Positions 19,872 through 30,369 of a stretch of 64,000 nucleotides of DNA are shown here, in pieces; the stretch's first letter is position 1; each line of letters begins with the position of its first letter. Below the pieces are notes generated by a model that worked only from the letters and a program-made list of their open reading frames with translations, made no database searches and had not been told where the DNA came from. Origin of the DNA: Streptomyces gardneri (GTDB taxonomy: Bacteria > Actinomycetota > Actinomycetes > Streptomycetales > Streptomycetaceae); NCBI RefSeq assembly GCF_006539185.1, contig NZ_BJMN01000012.1, positions 124,001 to 188,000 on the forward strand. The letters run 5' to 3'. The position numbers and the translations under genes were made by a program.

Positions 19872-20933
19872 GTGATCACTTCGCCGCCACGAAGCACCAA
19901 CGGAGACGGCCCCGGAGACGGCCCCGAGCAGGGCCCGGGGCCGGGCCCCGCCCCCGGGACCCCCCGGAACGGCACCGGCAACCGCCGCCCGTCCGAGGCG
20001 ACCCCGTACGTCGACTTCACCCGCGCCGAGTGGAGCGACCTCCGCGACAAGACGCCCCTCCCCCTCACCGCCGACGAGGTCGAGCGGCTCCGCGGCCTCG
20101 GGGACGTCATCGACCTCGACGAGGTGCGGGACGTCTACCTCCCGCTCTCCCGGCTGCTCAACCTCTACGTGCAGGCCACCAGCGGCCTCCGCGGCGCCCT
20201 CAACACCTTCCTCGGCGAGAGCGCGGAGCAGCGCGGCACGCCCTTCGTCATAGGGGTCGCCGGCTCCGTCGCCGTCGGCAAGTCGACGGTCTCCCGCCTC
20301 CTGCAGGCCCTCCTGGCCCGCTGGCCGGAGCACCCGCGCGTGGAGCTCGTGACCACGGACGCCTTCCTCTACCCGATGGAGGAGCTGAAGGCGCGCGGCC
20401 TCATGGCCCGCAAGGGCTTCCCGGAGTCGTACGACCGCCGGGCGCTCACCCGCTTCGTCGCGGACATCAAGGCGGGCAAGGAGGAGGTCACGGCCCCGGT
20501 CTACTCGCACCTGATCTACGACCGCGTGCCCGGCGAGCGGCTCGTCGTCAACCGCCCCGACATCCTCATCGTGGAGGGGCTCAACGTCCTCCAGCCGGCG
20601 CTGCCCGGCAAGGACGGCCGCACCCGCGTCGGTCTCGCCGACTACTTCGACTTCTCGGTGTACGTGGACGCGCGTCCCGAGGACATCGAGCGCTGGTACC
20701 TCAACCGCTTCCGCAAGCTGCGCGACACCGCGTTCCAGAACCCCGACTCGTACTTCCAGCGCTACACCCAGGTCTCCGAGGAGGAGGCCCTCGACTACGC
20801 CCGCACCATGTGGCGGACCATCAACAAGGTGAACCTGCTGGAGAACGTGGCCCCGACCCGCGGCCGCGCGACGCTCGTCGTCCGCAAGGGCTCGGACCAC
20901 AAGGTGCAGAGGCTGAGCCTCCGCAAGCTCTGA
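19872..20933 (+). CDS. coaA: Type I pantothenate kinase
   Basis: The enzyme phosphorylates pantothenate, the first committed step of CoA synthesis. The P-loop '[12 protein letters not shown]' is at about residues 128-139, followed by '[20 protein letters not shown]' and 'EGLNVLQPA'. GTG at 19872 gives 353 aa with a Gly/Pro-rich 40-residue N-terminal extension absent from the enterobacterial enzyme; the true start may lie further in. acpS, which uses CoA, is a near neighbour. Confidence 0.94.
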   Translation: MITSPPRSTNGDGPGDGPEQGPGPGPAPGTPRNGTGNRRPSEATPYVDFTRAEWSDLRDKTPLPLTADEVERLRGLGDVIDLDEVRDVYLPLSRLLNLYVQATSGLRGALNTFLGESAEQRGTPFVIGVAGSVAVGKSTVSRLLQALLARWPEHPRVELVTTDAFLYPMEELKARGLMARKGFPESYDRRALTRFVADIKAGKEEVTAPVYSHLIYDRVPGERLVVNRPDILIVEGLNVLQPALPGKDGRTRVGLADYFDFSVYVDARPEDIERWYLNRFRKLRDTAFQNPDSYFQRYTQVSEEEALDYARTMWRTINKVNLLENVAPTRGRATLVVRKGSDHKVQRLSLRKL

Positions 20934-20951
20934 CGTCCGTAAGCTCTGGGA

Positions 20952-21902
20952 ATGTTGCATTTGCGGATGATCGTCCCGGCGGACCGCACCACGGCCGCGG
21001 TCGAGCTGATCGAGTCGACGGTCGGCACCACGCATCTCGTGGTGCTGCCGGGCGTGGCCAGGGATCCCGTCGGGGACCTGGTCATGTGCGACACGGCCCG
21101 CGAGTCGGCCGACGAACTGCTGCACGGACTGCGCGACATGAGGATCGATCAGGACGGGTCGATCGCGGTGGAGAACATCGACCTGTCGATGTCCACCCGG
21201 GCGGACGCGGCCGAGGTGGAGGCTCCGGGCGAGGGTGCGGACGCCGTGATCTGGGAGCAGCTGGCGGAGGCGACCCACGAGGAGTCGACGCTCTCCTTCA
21301 CCTATCTCTCCTTCATGGGGCTCGCGACGATGATCGCGGCCTGCGGTGTCGTCCTGGACAACGCGATCCTGATCGTGGGCGCCATGGCGGTCGGCCCGGA
21401 GTTCGGCCCGCTCGCCGGGGTGTGCACGGCGATCGTGCAGCGGGCCCCGAGGCTGGCGGCCCGCTCGCTGACGGCGCTGCTCATCGGCTTCCTGTCGGCG
21501 ATCCTGGCGACGACCCTGTTCAGCCTGCTCATGGACTGGCTGGGCCTGTTCAGCGACTCCATGCTGGACGCGGAACGCCCGCAGACCGGCTTCATCTGGC
21601 AGCCGGACCCGTTCTCGTTCGTGGTGGCACTGCTTGCGGGCGCGGCCGGCACCCTCTCCCTGACGTCCTCGAAGTCGGGCGCCCTGGTGGGGGTGGCGAT
21701 CTCGGTGACGACGGTCCCGGCGGCGGCGAACGCGGCGGTGGCGCTGAGCTACGGCGAGTTCGCGCAGATGTGGGGGTCGATCGGGCAGCTGCTGCTCAAC
21801 CTGCTGGGGATCATCCTGGCGGGTACGGCGACCCTGGCCCTGCAGCAGCGGCTGTGGCGGACCCAGCGCGGACGCCTCAAGCGTCGGCTGCGGAGGGGCT
21901 GA
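20952..21902 (+). CDS. DUF389 family membrane protein
   Basis: The 316-aa protein has a soluble N-terminal domain (residues 1-100, 'LRMIVPADRTTAAVELIEST') and then five or six hydrophobic segments starting at 'FTYLSFMGLATMIAACGVVL', with 'DNAILIVGAMAVGPEFGPLAG', the DUF389 signature. It starts 18 bp after coaA. Transport or sensing has been proposed for such proteins, but no substrate can be read from the sequence. Confidence 0.88.
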   Translation: MLHLRMIVPADRTTAAVELIESTVGTTHLVVLPGVARDPVGDLVMCDTARESADELLHGLRDMRIDQDGSIAVENIDLSMSTRADAAEVEAPGEGADAVIWEQLAEATHEESTLSFTYLSFMGLATMIAACGVVLDNAILIVGAMAVGPEFGPLAGVCTAIVQRAPRLAARSLTALLIGFLSAILATTLFSLLMDWLGLFSDSMLDAERPQTGFIWQPDPFSFVVALLAGAAGTLSLTSSKSGALVGVAISVTTVPAAANAAVALSYGEFAQMWGSIGQLLLNLLGIILAGTATLALQQRLWRTQRGRLKRRLRRG

Positions 21903-21938
21903 CCCCGGCGCCGGAGGCGCTGGGAGGCTCCACGCACG

Positions 21939-21978
21939 CGAGGGCCCGCCTCACCGGAATCGGTGCGACGGGCCCTCG
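21939..21978. terminator. Bidirectional hairpin terminator
   Basis: CGAGGGCCCG (21939-21948) pairs with CGGGCCCTCG (21969-21978), with an inner CACCG-GAAT-CGGTG stem. It separates the convergent DUF389 gene and glmM. Confidence 0.85.
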
Positions 21979-22007
21979 GTCATCTGCATGACGGTGCTTC
22001 AGAAAGC

Positions 22008-23366
22008 CTAGCCCAGCGCGGACTTCACGACGTCCGCGAGACGCTGCGCGACCGCGCGGGCCTGCTCGATGTCCGCGGCCTCGACCATGACGCGGACCAG
22101 CGGCTCGGTGCCGGAGGGGCGCAGCAGGACGCGGCCGGTGGCGCCGAGCTCGGTCTCGGCGGCGGTGACCGCGGCGGCGAGGTCGCCGGAGGTCTTCACA
22201 CGGGACTTGTCGACGTCCGGGACGTTGATGAGGATCTGCGGCAGGCGCTCCATGACGCCGGCGAGCTCCGCGAGGGACTTGCCGGTGGCGGCGACCCGGG
22301 CGGCGAGCATCAGGCCGGTGAGGGTGCCGTCGCCGGTGGTGGCGTGGTCGAGCACGATGACGTGCCCGGACTGCTCGCCGCCGAGCGCGTAGCCGTTCTC
22401 CTTCATGGACTCCAGGACGTAGCGGTCGCCTACCGCGGTCTGGACGAGGTTCAGGCCCTCGCGCTCCATGGCGAGCTTGAAGCCCAGGTTGGACATGACG
22501 GTCGCGACGACGGTGTCGCCGCGCAGCGTCCCGGCCTCGCGCATGGCGAGGGAGAGTACGGCGAGGATCTGGTCGCCGTCGACCTCGTTGCCCGCGGCGT
22601 CCACGGCGAGGCAGCGGTCGGCATCGCCGTCGTGCGCGATACCGAGGTCGGCACCGTGCTCGACGACGGCGGCGCGGAGCAGACCCAGGTGGGTGGAGCC
22701 GCAGCCGTCGTTGATGTTGAGGCCGTCCGGCTCGGCACCGATGGTGACGACCTGGGCGCCGGCCCGGGTGAAGGCCTCGGGCGAGACGTGGGCGGCGGCG
22801 CCGTGGGCCTCGTCGAGGACGACCTTGAGGCCGTCGAGACGGTTGGGGAGGACGGTGAGGAGGTGGGAGACGTACGTCTCGAAGCCCTCGTCGTAGTCGC
22901 GGACCCGGCCGACGCCGGCACCGGTCGGGCGCGCCCAGGGAGCGCCGGTGCGGTGCTCCTCGTACACGGACTCGATGCGGTCCTCGAGGTCGTCGGCGAG
23001 CTTGTGGCCACCGCGGGCGAAGAACTTGATGCCGTTGTCGGGCATCGCGTTGTGGCTCGCGGAGAGCATCACGCCGAGGTCGGCGCCGAGGACGCCGGTG
23101 AGGTGGGCCACGGCGGGGGTGGGGAGGACGCCGACGCGCAGCACGTCGACACCGGCGCTGGCGAGACCCGCCACGACGGCCGCTTCCAGGAACTCTCCCG
23201 AGGCGCGCGGGTCCCGCCCGACCACGGCGGTCGGCCGATGGCCCTCGAAGGTGCCCGCTTCGGCCAGCACGTGCGCCGCCGCCACAGAGAGGCCGAGCGC
23301 GAGCTCCGCCGTCAGATCCGCGTTGGCGACGCCGCGTACGCCGTCCGTGCCGAAGAGTCGTCCCAC
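22008..23366 (-). CDS. glmM: Phosphoglucosamine mutase
   Basis: GlmM converts glucosamine-6-phosphate to glucosamine-1-phosphate for UDP-GlcNAc. GTG at 23366, preceded by GGAGG, gives 452 aa beginning '[20 protein letters not shown]'. The phosphoserine loop '[12 protein letters not shown]' places the catalytic serine at about residue 104; the metal loop '[11 protein letters not shown]' and sugar loop 'GGEQSGHVI' follow, and '[14 protein letters not shown]' binds phosphate. It lies just downstream of the rplM-rpsI operon. Confidence 0.97.
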   Translation of the reverse strand: MGRLFGTDGVRGVANADLTAELALGLSVAAAHVLAEAGTFEGHRPTAVVGRDPRASGEFLEAAVVAGLASAGVDVLRVGVLPTPAVAHLTGVLGADLGVMLSASHNAMPDNGIKFFARGGHKLADDLEDRIESVYEEHRTGAPWARPTGAGVGRVRDYDEGFETYVSHLLTVLPNRLDGLKVVLDEAHGAAAHVSPEAFTRAGAQVVTIGAEPDGLNINDGCGSTHLGLLRAAVVEHGADLGIAHDGDADRCLAVDAAGNEVDGDQILAVLSLAMREAGTLRGDTVVATVMSNLGFKLAMEREGLNLVQTAVGDRYVLESMKENGYALGGEQSGHVIVLDHATTGDGTLTGLMLAARVAATGKSLAELAGVMERLPQILINVPDVDKSRVKTSGDLAAAVTAAETELGATGRVLLRPSGTEPLVRVMVEAADIEQARAVAQRLADVVKSALG

Positions 23367-23420
23367 AGCTGTCCTCCGAGAAATACGTGCCCAAGCTGAT
23401 GAAAGATGAAAAAGGTTATG

Positions 23421-23467
23421 AAAAAACGTACGCCCCGACGGCACGGGCAGTGCCGCCGGGGCGTACG
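23421..23467 (-). terminator. Intrinsic terminator of rplM-rpsI with U-tract
   Basis: An 18-bp stem (23427-23444 with 23450-23467, one mismatch) has a GGGCA loop and, on the minus strand, is followed by six T residues. It lies 22 bp after the rpsI stop. U-tract terminators are less common in Streptomyces, so this is a strong call. Confidence 0.93.
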
Positions 23468-23489
23468 AAAACAGTCCGAGCAGGCGTGA

Positions 23490-24002
23490 TTAACGCTTGC
23501 TGTACTGCGGAGCCTTACGGGCCTTCTTGAGACCGGCCTTCTTGCGCTCGACCGCACGGTCGTCGCGGGAGAGGAAGCCGGCCTTCTTCAGCGCCGGGCG
23601 GTTGTTCTCGACGTCCGCCTCGTTCAGCGCACGGGCCACACCGAGGCGCAGGGCGCCGGCCTGGCCGGAGACACCGCCACCCGCGATGCGGGCGATGACG
23701 TCGTAGCGGTTGTCGAGCTCGAGCACCTTGAAGGGCTCGTTGACTTCCTGCTGGTGCACCTTGTTGGGGAAGTAGTCCTCAAGGGTGCGACCGTTGATCT
23801 TCCACTTGCCGGTGCCCGGAACGATCCGGACGCGGGCAATGGCGTTCTTGCGACGGCCCAGGCCGGCGGCCGGCTGCGGGTCGCCGAAGCGGGACGCGAG
23901 CGACTCGGAGGTGTACTCACCCTCGACGAGCTCGGTCTCGGTGGTGTACTCCTCAACGCCCTCGAACTCGTCGACGGGGGTCTCGGGGGTGGTCTCGGCC
24001 AC
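23490..24002 (-). CDS. rpsI: 30S ribosomal protein S9
   Basis: The 170-aa protein has the conserved core '[20 protein letters not shown]' and the Lys/Arg-rich tail ending '[12 protein letters not shown]', whose last residues contact P-site tRNA. A roughly 45-residue acidic N-terminal extension precedes the core, as usual in actinobacteria. It follows rplM by 44 bp and ends at a U-tract terminator. Confidence 0.97.
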   Translation of the reverse strand: MAETTPETPVDEFEGVEEYTTETELVEGEYTSESLASRFGDPQPAAGLGRRKNAIARVRIVPGTGKWKINGRTLEDYFPNKVHQQEVNEPFKVLELDNRYDVIARIAGGGVSGQAGALRLGVARALNEADVENNRPALKKAGFLSRDDRAVERKKAGLKKARKAPQYSKR

Positions 24003-24046
24003 GATGCTCCTCAGATTTCTTTCGTTCTTAGGGGGTGTGGCCGGAA

Positions 24047-24490
24047 CTACTGCGCGACCTGGGTGATCTCGAACGGGACCGGCTGCTGCGCAGCGTGCGG
24101 GTGGTTCTCGCCCGCGTAGACCTTCAGCTTCGAGAGCATCTGGCGGCCCAGGGTGTTCTTGGGGATCATGCCCTTGATGGCCTTCTCGACGGCCTTCTCG
24201 GGGTTCTTGTCCAGCAGCTCGTCGTAACGGACGGAGCGCAGACCACCCGGGAAGCCGGAGTGGCGGTACGCCAGCTTCTGGGTCTTCTTGTTGCCGGACA
24301 GGTGGACCTTGTCAGCGTTGATGATGATGACGAAGTCGCCCATGTCCATGTGGGGGGCGTAGACCGGCTTGTGCTTGCCTCGCAGGAGGTTCGCAGCCGT
24401 GGTCGCCAGACGGCCCAGGACGATGTCCTGCGCGTCGATGATGTGCCACTGGCGAGTGACATCGCCGGGCTTGGGGCTGTACGTACGCAC
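24047..24490 (-). CDS. rplM: 50S ribosomal protein L13
   Basis: The 147-aa protein starts '[20 protein letters not shown]' and contains '[18 protein letters not shown]' and '[20 protein letters not shown]', diagnostic for L13, an early 23S assembly protein. Full length. It is first in the rplM-rpsI operon, with a long untranslated leader upstream (24491 onwards) in which I cannot place a promoter with confidence. Confidence 0.97.
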   Translation of the reverse strand: MRTYSPKPGDVTRQWHIIDAQDIVLGRLATTAANLLRGKHKPVYAPHMDMGDFVIIINADKVHLSGNKKTQKLAYRHSGFPGGLRSVRYDELLDKNPEKAVEKAIKGMIPKNTLGRQMLSKLKVYAGENHPHAAQQPVPFEITQVAQ

Positions 24491-24953
24491 TTCGTAGCCT
24501 TCGCTTCTTCAGTGGATGGAGTCCAGACACACCTGAAGCGATCATGCAGCTGGGGCCTGCACTGCCGGGACACCGCCCGTATGCGAGCCACTGGTAACTG
24601 CTCCAGGGAACCTGCGTAAGAGCTCTTCGTGTGAAAACGACGAAGCCAATACGCATAACAAACCGCAACAGTACCCGCGCCACCCTCGACGGGTCAAAAC
24701 GCACCGCCCCCACCGGCCACCGGCCCCCGACAGCCGACAGCCGACAGCCCTAGGTCACCGCGCCCGCTCGACCCGCCGCTCGTCCCACACCGGCTCCGGC
24801 GACCTCTCCCCCACGCCACCCTCGCGCGGCTCGGCCCCGAGGGGCCTCCCCGGCTTCGCCCGGCTGCGCCGGACTCCGTCCGCCGACCGGAGCCCCCGGC
24901 CCCGCAGCCAAGCACGACGGCCGGTCACCGACGCCGACCGCCGACCGCCGAGG
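24491..24953. other. Intergenic region upstream of rplM; holds a duplicated gene end
   Basis: This 463-bp stretch contains the minus-strand leader of rplM (about 24491-24700) and, further on, a copy of the ABC-F gene end (24752-24801) and a Streptomyces-type interspersed element around 24864-24900 with GGACTCCGTCC in a GC-rich stem. No convincing gene is present. Confidence 0.7.
24752..24801 (-). repeat. 50-bp direct repeat, copy A (duplicated 3' end of the ABC-F gene)
   Basis: This segment is identical to 24951-25000 at 49 of 50 positions. On the minus strand it would encode 'PEPVWDERRVERAR' and a stop, the same C-terminus as the ABC-F protein, 199 bp beyond the real end. It looks like a partial local duplication. 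Confidence 0.92.
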
Positions 24954-25000
24954 TCACCGCGCCCGGTCGACCCGCCGCTCGTCCCACACCGGCTCCGGCG
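24951..25000 (-). repeat. 50-bp direct repeat, copy B (true 3' end of the ABC-F gene)
   Basis: This copy contains the functional stop codon region of the ABC-F gene and differs from copy A at one base. Confidence 0.92.
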
Positions 25001-26591
25001 TTTCCCGGACGACCCCGTCCGAGCCGAAGACCAGGAAGCGGTCGAAGCTCTTCGCGAACCACCGGTCGTGCGTGACGGCCAGCACGGTGCCGTCGTACGC
25101 CTCCAGGCCGTCCTGGAGGGCCTCGGCCGACTCCAGGTCCAGGTTGTCCGTCGGCTCGTCCAGGAGCAGCGCCGTGGTGCCCGCGAGCTCCAGGAGCAGG
25201 ATCTGGAAGCGGGCCTGCTGCCCGCCCGAGAGCTTGTCGAAGGGCTGGTCGCCCTGGCGCTCCAGCTCGTACCGCCGCAGCATCGACATCGCCGCACCCC
25301 GGTCCTTGGCGTGCTCCGTCCACAGGATGTCGACGAGCGGCCGCCCGGTCAGCTCCGGGTGCGCGTGGGTCTGCGCGAAGTGCCCGGGCACGACCCGCGC
25401 GCCCAGCTTCCAGTCACCCGTGTGGGCGACCGTCGGGTCCCCCGCGAGCAGCCGCAGGAAGTGCGACTTCCCGGAGCCGTTCGACCCGAGGACCGCGACC
25501 CGCTCCCCGTAGAAGATCTCCAGCGAGAACGGCTTCATCAGGCCGGTCAGCTCGAGGTTCTCGACGGTCACGGCCCGCACCCCGGTCCGGCCGCCGCGCA
25601 GCCGCATCCGGATGTCCTGCTCGCGCGGCGGCTCCGGCGGCGGGCCCGCCTCCTCGAACTTCCGCAGCCGGGTCTGCGCCGCCGCGTACCGCGAGGCCAT
25701 CTCGTGGCTGACCGCGGCCGCCTGCCGCAGGTTGAGGACCAGCTTCTTCAACTGTGCGTGCTTCTCGTCCCAGCGCCGCTTCAGCTCCTCGAAGCGCGCG
25801 AACCGCTCGCGCCGCGCCTCGTGGAAGGTGTCGAAGCCGCCGCCGTGCACCCAGACGTCCGAGCCGGCCGGGCCGGGCTCGACCGCGACGATCTTCTGCG
25901 CGCTGCGGGAGAGCAGCTCCCGGTCGTGGGAGATGAAGAGCACGGTCTTACGGGTCTCCCTCAGCCGCTCCTCCAGCCACCGCTTGCCGGGCACGTCGAG
26001 GTAGTTGTCCGGCTCGTCGAGGAGCAGCACCTCGTCGGGGCCGCGCAGCAGGTACTCCAGGACCAGCCGCTTCTGCTCGCCGCCGGAGAGCGTCCGCACC
26101 TCCCGGAACTGCGCCTTCTCGTACGGGACGCCCAGCGCCGCCATCGTGCAGATGTCCCAGAGGGTCTCGGCCTCGTAGCCCTGCACCTCGGCCCAGTCGC
26201 TGAGGGCCTGCGCGTACTTCATCTGCGCGGCCTCGTCGTCGACCGTCATGATCAGGTGCTCGGCCTCGTCGACCGCCTTCGCGGCCTCCCGGATCCGCTT
26301 CTGCGCCACCGAGACCAGCAGGTCGCGGACGGTGGACGCGTCCCGGACGGAGCCGACGAACTGCGGCATGACGCCCAGGCCGCCGCTGACGGTGACGGAG
26401 CCGCCGTGCGGCTGGAGCTCCCCGGAGATCAGCCGGAGCAGTGTGGTCTTGCCGGCGCCGTTGGCCCCGACGAGGGCGACGACCGCGCCCTCCCCGACCC
26501 GGAAGGAGACGTCCCCGAGCAGGACCCGCCCGTCCGGAAGGTAGTACTCAAGATGTGCGGCCTCGACATGTCCCATGGGGTGCATTGTCAC
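24954..26591 (-). CDS. ABC-F family ATPase
   Basis: The 545-aa protein has two ATP-binding cassettes and no membrane domain: Walker A 'GANGAGKTT' (about residues 42-50) and 'GSNGSGKSH' (second half), signatures 'LSGGEQKR' and 'LSGGQQAR', and the linker between them. In the second P-loop the usual Ser/Thr-Thr is Ser-His. ABC-F proteins act on the ribosome or give antibiotic protection; which applies here is not shown. The start may be GTG 26591, ATG 26585 or ATG 26576. Confidence 0.92.
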   Translation of the reverse strand: MTMHPMGHVEAAHLEYYLPDGRVLLGDVSFRVGEGAVVALVGANGAGKTTLLRLISGELQPHGGSVTVSGGLGVMPQFVGSVRDASTVRDLLVSVAQKRIREAAKAVDEAEHLIMTVDDEAAQMKYAQALSDWAEVQGYEAETLWDICTMAALGVPYEKAQFREVRTLSGGEQKRLVLEYLLRGPDEVLLLDEPDNYLDVPGKRWLEERLRETRKTVLFISHDRELLSRSAQKIVAVEPGPAGSDVWVHGGGFDTFHEARRERFARFEELKRRWDEKHAQLKKLVLNLRQAAAVSHEMASRYAAAQTRLRKFEEAGPPPEPPREQDIRMRLRGGRTGVRAVTVENLELTGLMKPFSLEIFYGERVAVLGSNGSGKSHFLRLLAGDPTVAHTGDWKLGARVVPGHFAQTHAHPELTGRPLVDILWTEHAKDRGAAMSMLRRYELERQGDQPFDKLSGGQQARFQILLLELAGTTALLLDEPTDNLDLESAEALQDGLEAYDGTVLAVTHDRWFAKSFDRFLVFGSDGVVRETPEPVWDERRVDRAR

Positions 26592-26632
26592 CGCACGCGT
26601 CCCCTTCGCCCAACCGGATTAGGATGCGCGGC

Positions 26633-27643
26633 ATGAGCTTTGGGGGACCGCAGTGGCCACAGGAGCCGCAGCAGCAGGGGCAGGGACAGCAGGGCCAGGG
26701 ACAGCAGCCGGGGTACGGGCAGCAGCCCGGCTACGGCGGACAGCCCGAGTACGGGCAGCAGCAGCCGTACGGGGGCGGGCAGCCGTACGGCGGGCAGCCG
26801 GGCCCCGGGCAGCAGCAGCCGAACCCCTTCCCCGGGGCGCAGGGCGGCGGGACCCCTGACTGGGGCGCCCTCGCCGACGCCTCCGCGAACCGCAACCGCC
26901 GCAAGCGCTGGCTGCTGATCGGCGGCGGGGCGCTGGCCACGCTCGCCGTGGGCGCGATCGTCGCCACCGCGATCGTCAGCACGAACAAGACCGGCGACGA
27001 GGCGAAGAACGGCGGGGTCCCCACCGTCACGGCCTCCCCCACCGGCTCCCCCACGCCCGATCCGACCTTCTCGTCGGTGGCGCCGCCGCCCCCGCCGAAC
27101 CCGAAGGACTACATCTCGGACCCGAAGAAGGACAAGGCCCCGCTCTCCGCGGAGGGCCTCTTCCCGGGCAAGAAGATGAGCATGAACGGCCGCCCGTACA
27201 AGAAGGGCGCGACCTCCGCCTCTGCCGACTGCGCGTCCGTGACGCAGGGCGGCCTCGGCGCCGTCCTCAAGAAGAACGGCTGCCAGAAGATCCTGCGCGC
27301 CACCTACGTGAAGGACGGTGTGGCGATCACCGTCGGCGTGGCCGTCTTCCCCTCCGAGGCCGCGGCCCTCAAGGCGAAGGCCCAGGCCACCGGCGGCATC
27401 GCGCCGCTCGCGGGCGCCGGCGTGCGTGAGTTCTGCCACGCGACGGTCTGCCTGCGCCGCTCGAACGCGATCGGCCGCTACGCCTACTTCACCCAGGCCG
27501 GCTTCGCCAACGGCAAGAAGGTCACCAAGGCCGACAAGCCGATCTTCCAGGCCAGCGACGACCTCGGGACCTTCGCCTTCAACCAGATCTACGCCCGCGG
27601 CCGGACGCAGGCCTCAGCAGCAGCCAACGCTCCCGGGGAGTGA
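26633..27643 (+). CDS. Gln/Gly/Tyr/Pro-rich single-pass membrane protein
   Basis: The 336-aa product has a repetitive N-terminal 75 residues ('[20 protein letters not shown]'), a basic stop 'NRRKRW' and one membrane helix ('[20 protein letters not shown]'), then an outside domain with a Pro/Thr linker and two pairs of cysteines. A TAGGAT element ends 7 bases before ATG 26633, so the mRNA may be leaderless; ATG 26624 is the alternative. Unknown function; such proteins are common in Streptomyces. Its end overlaps truA by 30 bp. Confidence 0.8.
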   Translation: MSFGGPQWPQEPQQQGQGQQGQGQQPGYGQQPGYGGQPEYGQQQPYGGGQPYGGQPGPGQQQPNPFPGAQGGGTPDWGALADASANRNRRKRWLLIGGGALATLAVGAIVATAIVSTNKTGDEAKNGGVPTVTASPTGSPTPDPTFSSVAPPPPPNPKDYISDPKKDKAPLSAEGLFPGKKMSMNGRPYKKGATSASADCASVTQGGLGAVLKKNGCQKILRATYVKDGVAITVGVAVFPSEAAALKAKAQATGGIAPLAGAGVREFCHATVCLRRSNAIGRYAYFTQAGFANGKKVTKADKPIFQASDDLGTFAFNQIYARGRTQASAAANAPGE

Positions 27644-28471
27644 CCGCTTGTTGCGCGCCTCCTTGCTGCGGGCGGCGAGCAGCGCGTCCTCCGGGTAGCC
27701 GACCTCTTCGAGGGTGAGGCCGTGCGGCCGGACGACATGGACGGCCGAGTCCCGCACGCCGGCGGCGAGCACCTTGCCGGGCCAGTCGACCGGCCGGTGG
27801 CCGTCGCCGACGAAGAGCATGGCGCCGACGAGCGAGCGGACCATGTTGTGGCAGAAGGCGTCCGCCTTCACGGTCGCCTCGAGGATGCCGTCGTCCCGCC
27901 GCTCCCACCGCAGCACCTGAAGGGTGCGGATGGTCGTGGCGCCCTCGCGCTTCTTGCAGTACGCGGCGAAGTCGTGCTCGCCGATGAGCGCGGTCGCCGC
28001 CTCGTTCATGGCGTCCATGTCGAGGGCCCAGTCGTGCCACAGGACGTGCCCGCGCAGGAGCGGGTCGACGCCGCCGGGGTTGTCGGTGACGCGGTAGGCG
28101 TAGCGGCGCCAGATCGCCGAGAACCGGGCGTTGAAGCCGCTGGGAGCCTCTTCCACCTTCCACACCCGCACATCGTGCGAGAGCCGCCCGGCGAGCCGCC
28201 TGAGCAGCTTGTCCCGGTGCTCCGCCCACAGCTCGACGGGCAGGTCGACGTGGGCGACCTGCCCGCGCGCGTGGACGCCGGAGTCGGTCCGGCCGGCGAC
28301 GGTCAGCTCGTACGTCTCCGTGGACCGCGTCACGGTCCGCAGCGCGGCCTCGATCTCACCCTGCACGGTGCGCCGGCCCTGGGGCTGCTTGGCCCAGCCG
28401 GAGAAGTCCCTGCCCTCGTACGAAAGGTCAAGGCGTACTCGTACGAACCCGTCCTGCACGTCATCGCTCAC
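27614..28471 (-). CDS. truA: tRNA pseudouridine(38-40) synthase TruA
   Basis: TruA modifies U38-U40 in the anticodon arm. The 285-aa protein contains '[20 protein letters not shown]' and the catalytic motif '[16 protein letters not shown]' with Asp63. It follows rplQ, its usual place at the end of the alpha operon, but a hairpin separates the two. Its 3' end overlaps the convergent plus-strand gene by 30 bp. Confidence 0.95.
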   Translation of the reverse strand: MSDDVQDGFVRVRLDLSYEGRDFSGWAKQPQGRRTVQGEIEAALRTVTRSTETYELTVAGRTDSGVHARGQVAHVDLPVELWAEHRDKLLRRLAGRLSHDVRVWKVEEAPSGFNARFSAIWRRYAYRVTDNPGGVDPLLRGHVLWHDWALDMDAMNEAATALIGEHDFAAYCKKREGATTIRTLQVLRWERRDDGILEATVKADAFCHNMVRSLVGAMLFVGDGHRPVDWPGKVLAAGVRDSAVHVVRPHGLTLEEVGYPEDALLAARSKEARNKRSLPGSVGCC

Positions 28472-28495
28472 GCGGAAATCCTCTCAAACGCACGG

Positions 28496-28531
28496 GAGCG
28501 GGCCCGCACCCCAGGGGGTACGGGCCCGCTC
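28496..28531 (-). terminator. Hairpin between rplQ and truA
   Basis: GAGCGGGCCCG (28496-28506) pairs with CGGGCCCGCTC (28521-28531), with a further CCCC/GGGG inner stem. It probably terminates or attenuates the alpha operon after rplQ. Confidence 0.8.
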
Positions 28532-28553
28532 GCGAGAATCGTCCGAAGAACGC

Positions 28554-29018
28554 TTACGCGTCCTTCGACTCCTCGGCCGGAGCCTCGGCGGCCGCGTCGG
28601 CCTCCTTGACGGCGCGCACGGTGGCGGCCTCGGCCTCGGCGACGGTCGCCTTCTTGGCGATCTCGCCCTCGACCAGCTCGATCACGGCCATCGGGGCGTT
28701 GTCGCCACGACGGTTGCCGATCTTGGTGATACGGGTGTAACCACCGGGACGCTCCGAGTAACGCGGGGCGATCTCGGTGAAGAGGGTGTGGACGATGCCC
28801 TTGTCGGTGATCGTCTGCAGCACCAGGCGACGGTTGTGGATGTCGCCCTTCTTCGCCTTGCTGATCAGGCGCTCGGCGACGGGGCGCAGGCGGCGAGCCT
28901 TGGCCTCGGTCGTCGTGATGCGGCCGTGCTCGAAGAGGGACTTCGCCAGGTTGGCGAGCAGCAGACGCTCGTGAGCGGCGGAACCGCCGAGGCGGGCACC
29001 CTTCGCGGGACGCGGCAT
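28554..29018 (-). CDS. rplQ: 50S ribosomal protein L17
   Basis: The 154-aa protein starts '[20 protein letters not shown]' and has '[19 protein letters not shown]' and '[15 protein letters not shown]'. L17 sits near the peptide exit tunnel. The last 35 residues are an Ala/Glu-rich acidic extension common in actinobacteria. It lies 199 bp after rpoA, with a small hairpin in the gap. Confidence 0.97.
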   Translation of the reverse strand: MPRPAKGARLGGSAAHERLLLANLAKSLFEHGRITTTEAKARRLRPVAERLISKAKKGDIHNRRLVLQTITDKGIVHTLFTEIAPRYSERPGGYTRITKIGNRRGDNAPMAVIELVEGEIAKKATVAEAEAATVRAVKEADAAAEAPAEESKDA

Positions 29019-29097
29019 GGTGTTTCTCCTTGGTGTCTGCCCCGGCCGTATCAGGTACCGGGGTCAGTATCCGAGCGGGCGGTCACCCGTCGGAGAT

Positions 29098-29119
29098 CCA
29101 GGCCCCCGAAGGGGCCTGG
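29098..29119 (-). terminator. Intra-operon hairpin between rpoA and rplQ
   Basis: CCAGGCCCC and GGGGCCTGG form a 9-bp stem with a CGAA loop, downstream of rpoA. It could reduce read-through into rplQ or protect the rpoA mRNA end. Confidence 0.6.
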
Positions 29120-29216
29120 AAGGGGCGCGGGTCGGAGTCTATGTGCGACTCCGTCGCGTGGGCGCGATCAAGCACAGCGCTCCCGCACCAGGTTACGGAC
29201 CGTGAGGCCCGAGCTC

Positions 29217-30239
29217 TTAGTACTGCTCGGTCTCGACGAAGCCCGCGTCCGCGTCGTCGTCCGCACCGAAGGCGTCCGCGGCGGCGGTCGGGTCGAACCC
29301 GGGCGGCGAGTCCTTCAGCGCGAGGCCCATACCGGCCAGCTTCGCCTTGACCTCGTCGATCGACTTCGCACCGAAGTTGCGGATGTCGAGCAGGTCCGCC
29401 TCGGAGCGCGCCACGAGCTCACCCACGGAGTGGATGCCCTCGCGCTTGAGGCAGTTGTACGAACGAACGGTGAGCTCGAGCTCCTCGATCGGCAGCGCCA
29501 GGTCGGCGGCAAGGGCGGCGTCCGTCGGGGACGGGCCCATGTCGATGCCCTCGGCGTCGATGTTGAGCTCGCGCGCCAGACCGAACAGCTCGACCAGGGT
29601 CTTACCGGCGGACGCCATGGCGTCACGCGGGCGCATGGCCTGCTTGGTCTCGACGTCGACGATCAGCTTGTCGAAGTCGGTGCGCTGCTCGACACGGGTC
29701 GCCTCGACCTTGTACGTGACCTTGAGCACCGGCGAGTAGATGGAGTCGACCGGGATACGACCGATCTCCTGGCCCACCTGCTTGTTCTGCACGGCGGAGA
29801 CGTAGCCGCGACCGCGCTCGACGGTCAGCTCCATCTCCAGCTTGCCCTTGCCGTTGAGCGTGGCGAGGACGAGGTCGGGGTTGTGCACCTCGACACCGGC
29901 CGGGGGCGCGATGTCGGCGGCGGTGACCAGACCCGGGCCCTGCTTGCGCAGGTACATCACGACCGGCTCGTCGTGCTCCGAGGAGACGACCAGCTGCTTG
30001 ATGTTGAGGATGAGGTCGGTGACGTCCTCCTTGACGCCCGGCACGGTGGTGAACTCGTGCAGGACACCGTCGATGCGGATGCTGGTGACAGCGGCACCCG
30101 GGATCGAGGAGAGGAGGGTACGGCGGAGGGAGTTGCCGAGGGTGTAGCCGAAGCCCGGCTCCAGCGGCTCGATCACGAACCGGGAGCGGAACTCGTCGAC
30201 GACCTCTTCGGTCAGCGACGGACGCTGAGCGATCAGCAT
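29217..30239 (-). CDS. rpoA: DNA-directed RNA polymerase alpha subunit
   Basis: The 340-aa subunit has the N-terminal assembly domain ('[20 protein letters not shown]', '[18 protein letters not shown]') and the C-terminal domain ('[20 protein letters not shown]', '[18 protein letters not shown]') that contacts promoter DNA and activators. The acidic tail after residue 310 is typical of Streptomyces. rpsD, often just upstream in other phyla, is absent here, as is normal for this genus. Confidence 0.98.
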   Translation of the reverse strand: MLIAQRPSLTEEVVDEFRSRFVIEPLEPGFGYTLGNSLRRTLLSSIPGAAVTSIRIDGVLHEFTTVPGVKEDVTDLILNIKQLVVSSEHDEPVVMYLRKQGPGLVTAADIAPPAGVEVHNPDLVLATLNGKGKLEMELTVERGRGYVSAVQNKQVGQEIGRIPVDSIYSPVLKVTYKVEATRVEQRTDFDKLIVDVETKQAMRPRDAMASAGKTLVELFGLARELNIDAEGIDMGPSPTDAALAADLALPIEELELTVRSYNCLKREGIHSVGELVARSEADLLDIRNFGAKSIDEVKAKLAGMGLALKDSPPGFDPTAAADAFGADDDADAGFVETEQY

Positions 30240-30310
30240 GTCTCTTTGTCCTTCAGTCGTGGACGCCCACTATTTGACGCCCGACGGATCACTTCTGTAC
30301 TGCAAGGGTA

Positions 30311-30343
30311 CGGGCGGCACGGTCCGAAGAGCCGTACCGCCCG
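30311..30343 (-). terminator. Intra-operon hairpin between rpsK and rpoA
   Basis: CGGGCGGCACGG (30311-30322) and CCGTACCGCCCG (30332-30343) pair with one mismatch, just downstream of rpsK. An attenuator or mRNA-end stabiliser before rpoA is plausible. Confidence 0.6.
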
Positions 30344-30369
30344 AAGTCCTCAGGTCAAGCAGCCGTGCG

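Noticed and set aside
24755..25297. Separate minus-strand gene of 180 codons
   Set aside because: It is an out-of-frame shadow of the ABC-F gene that happens to run into the duplicated gene end.
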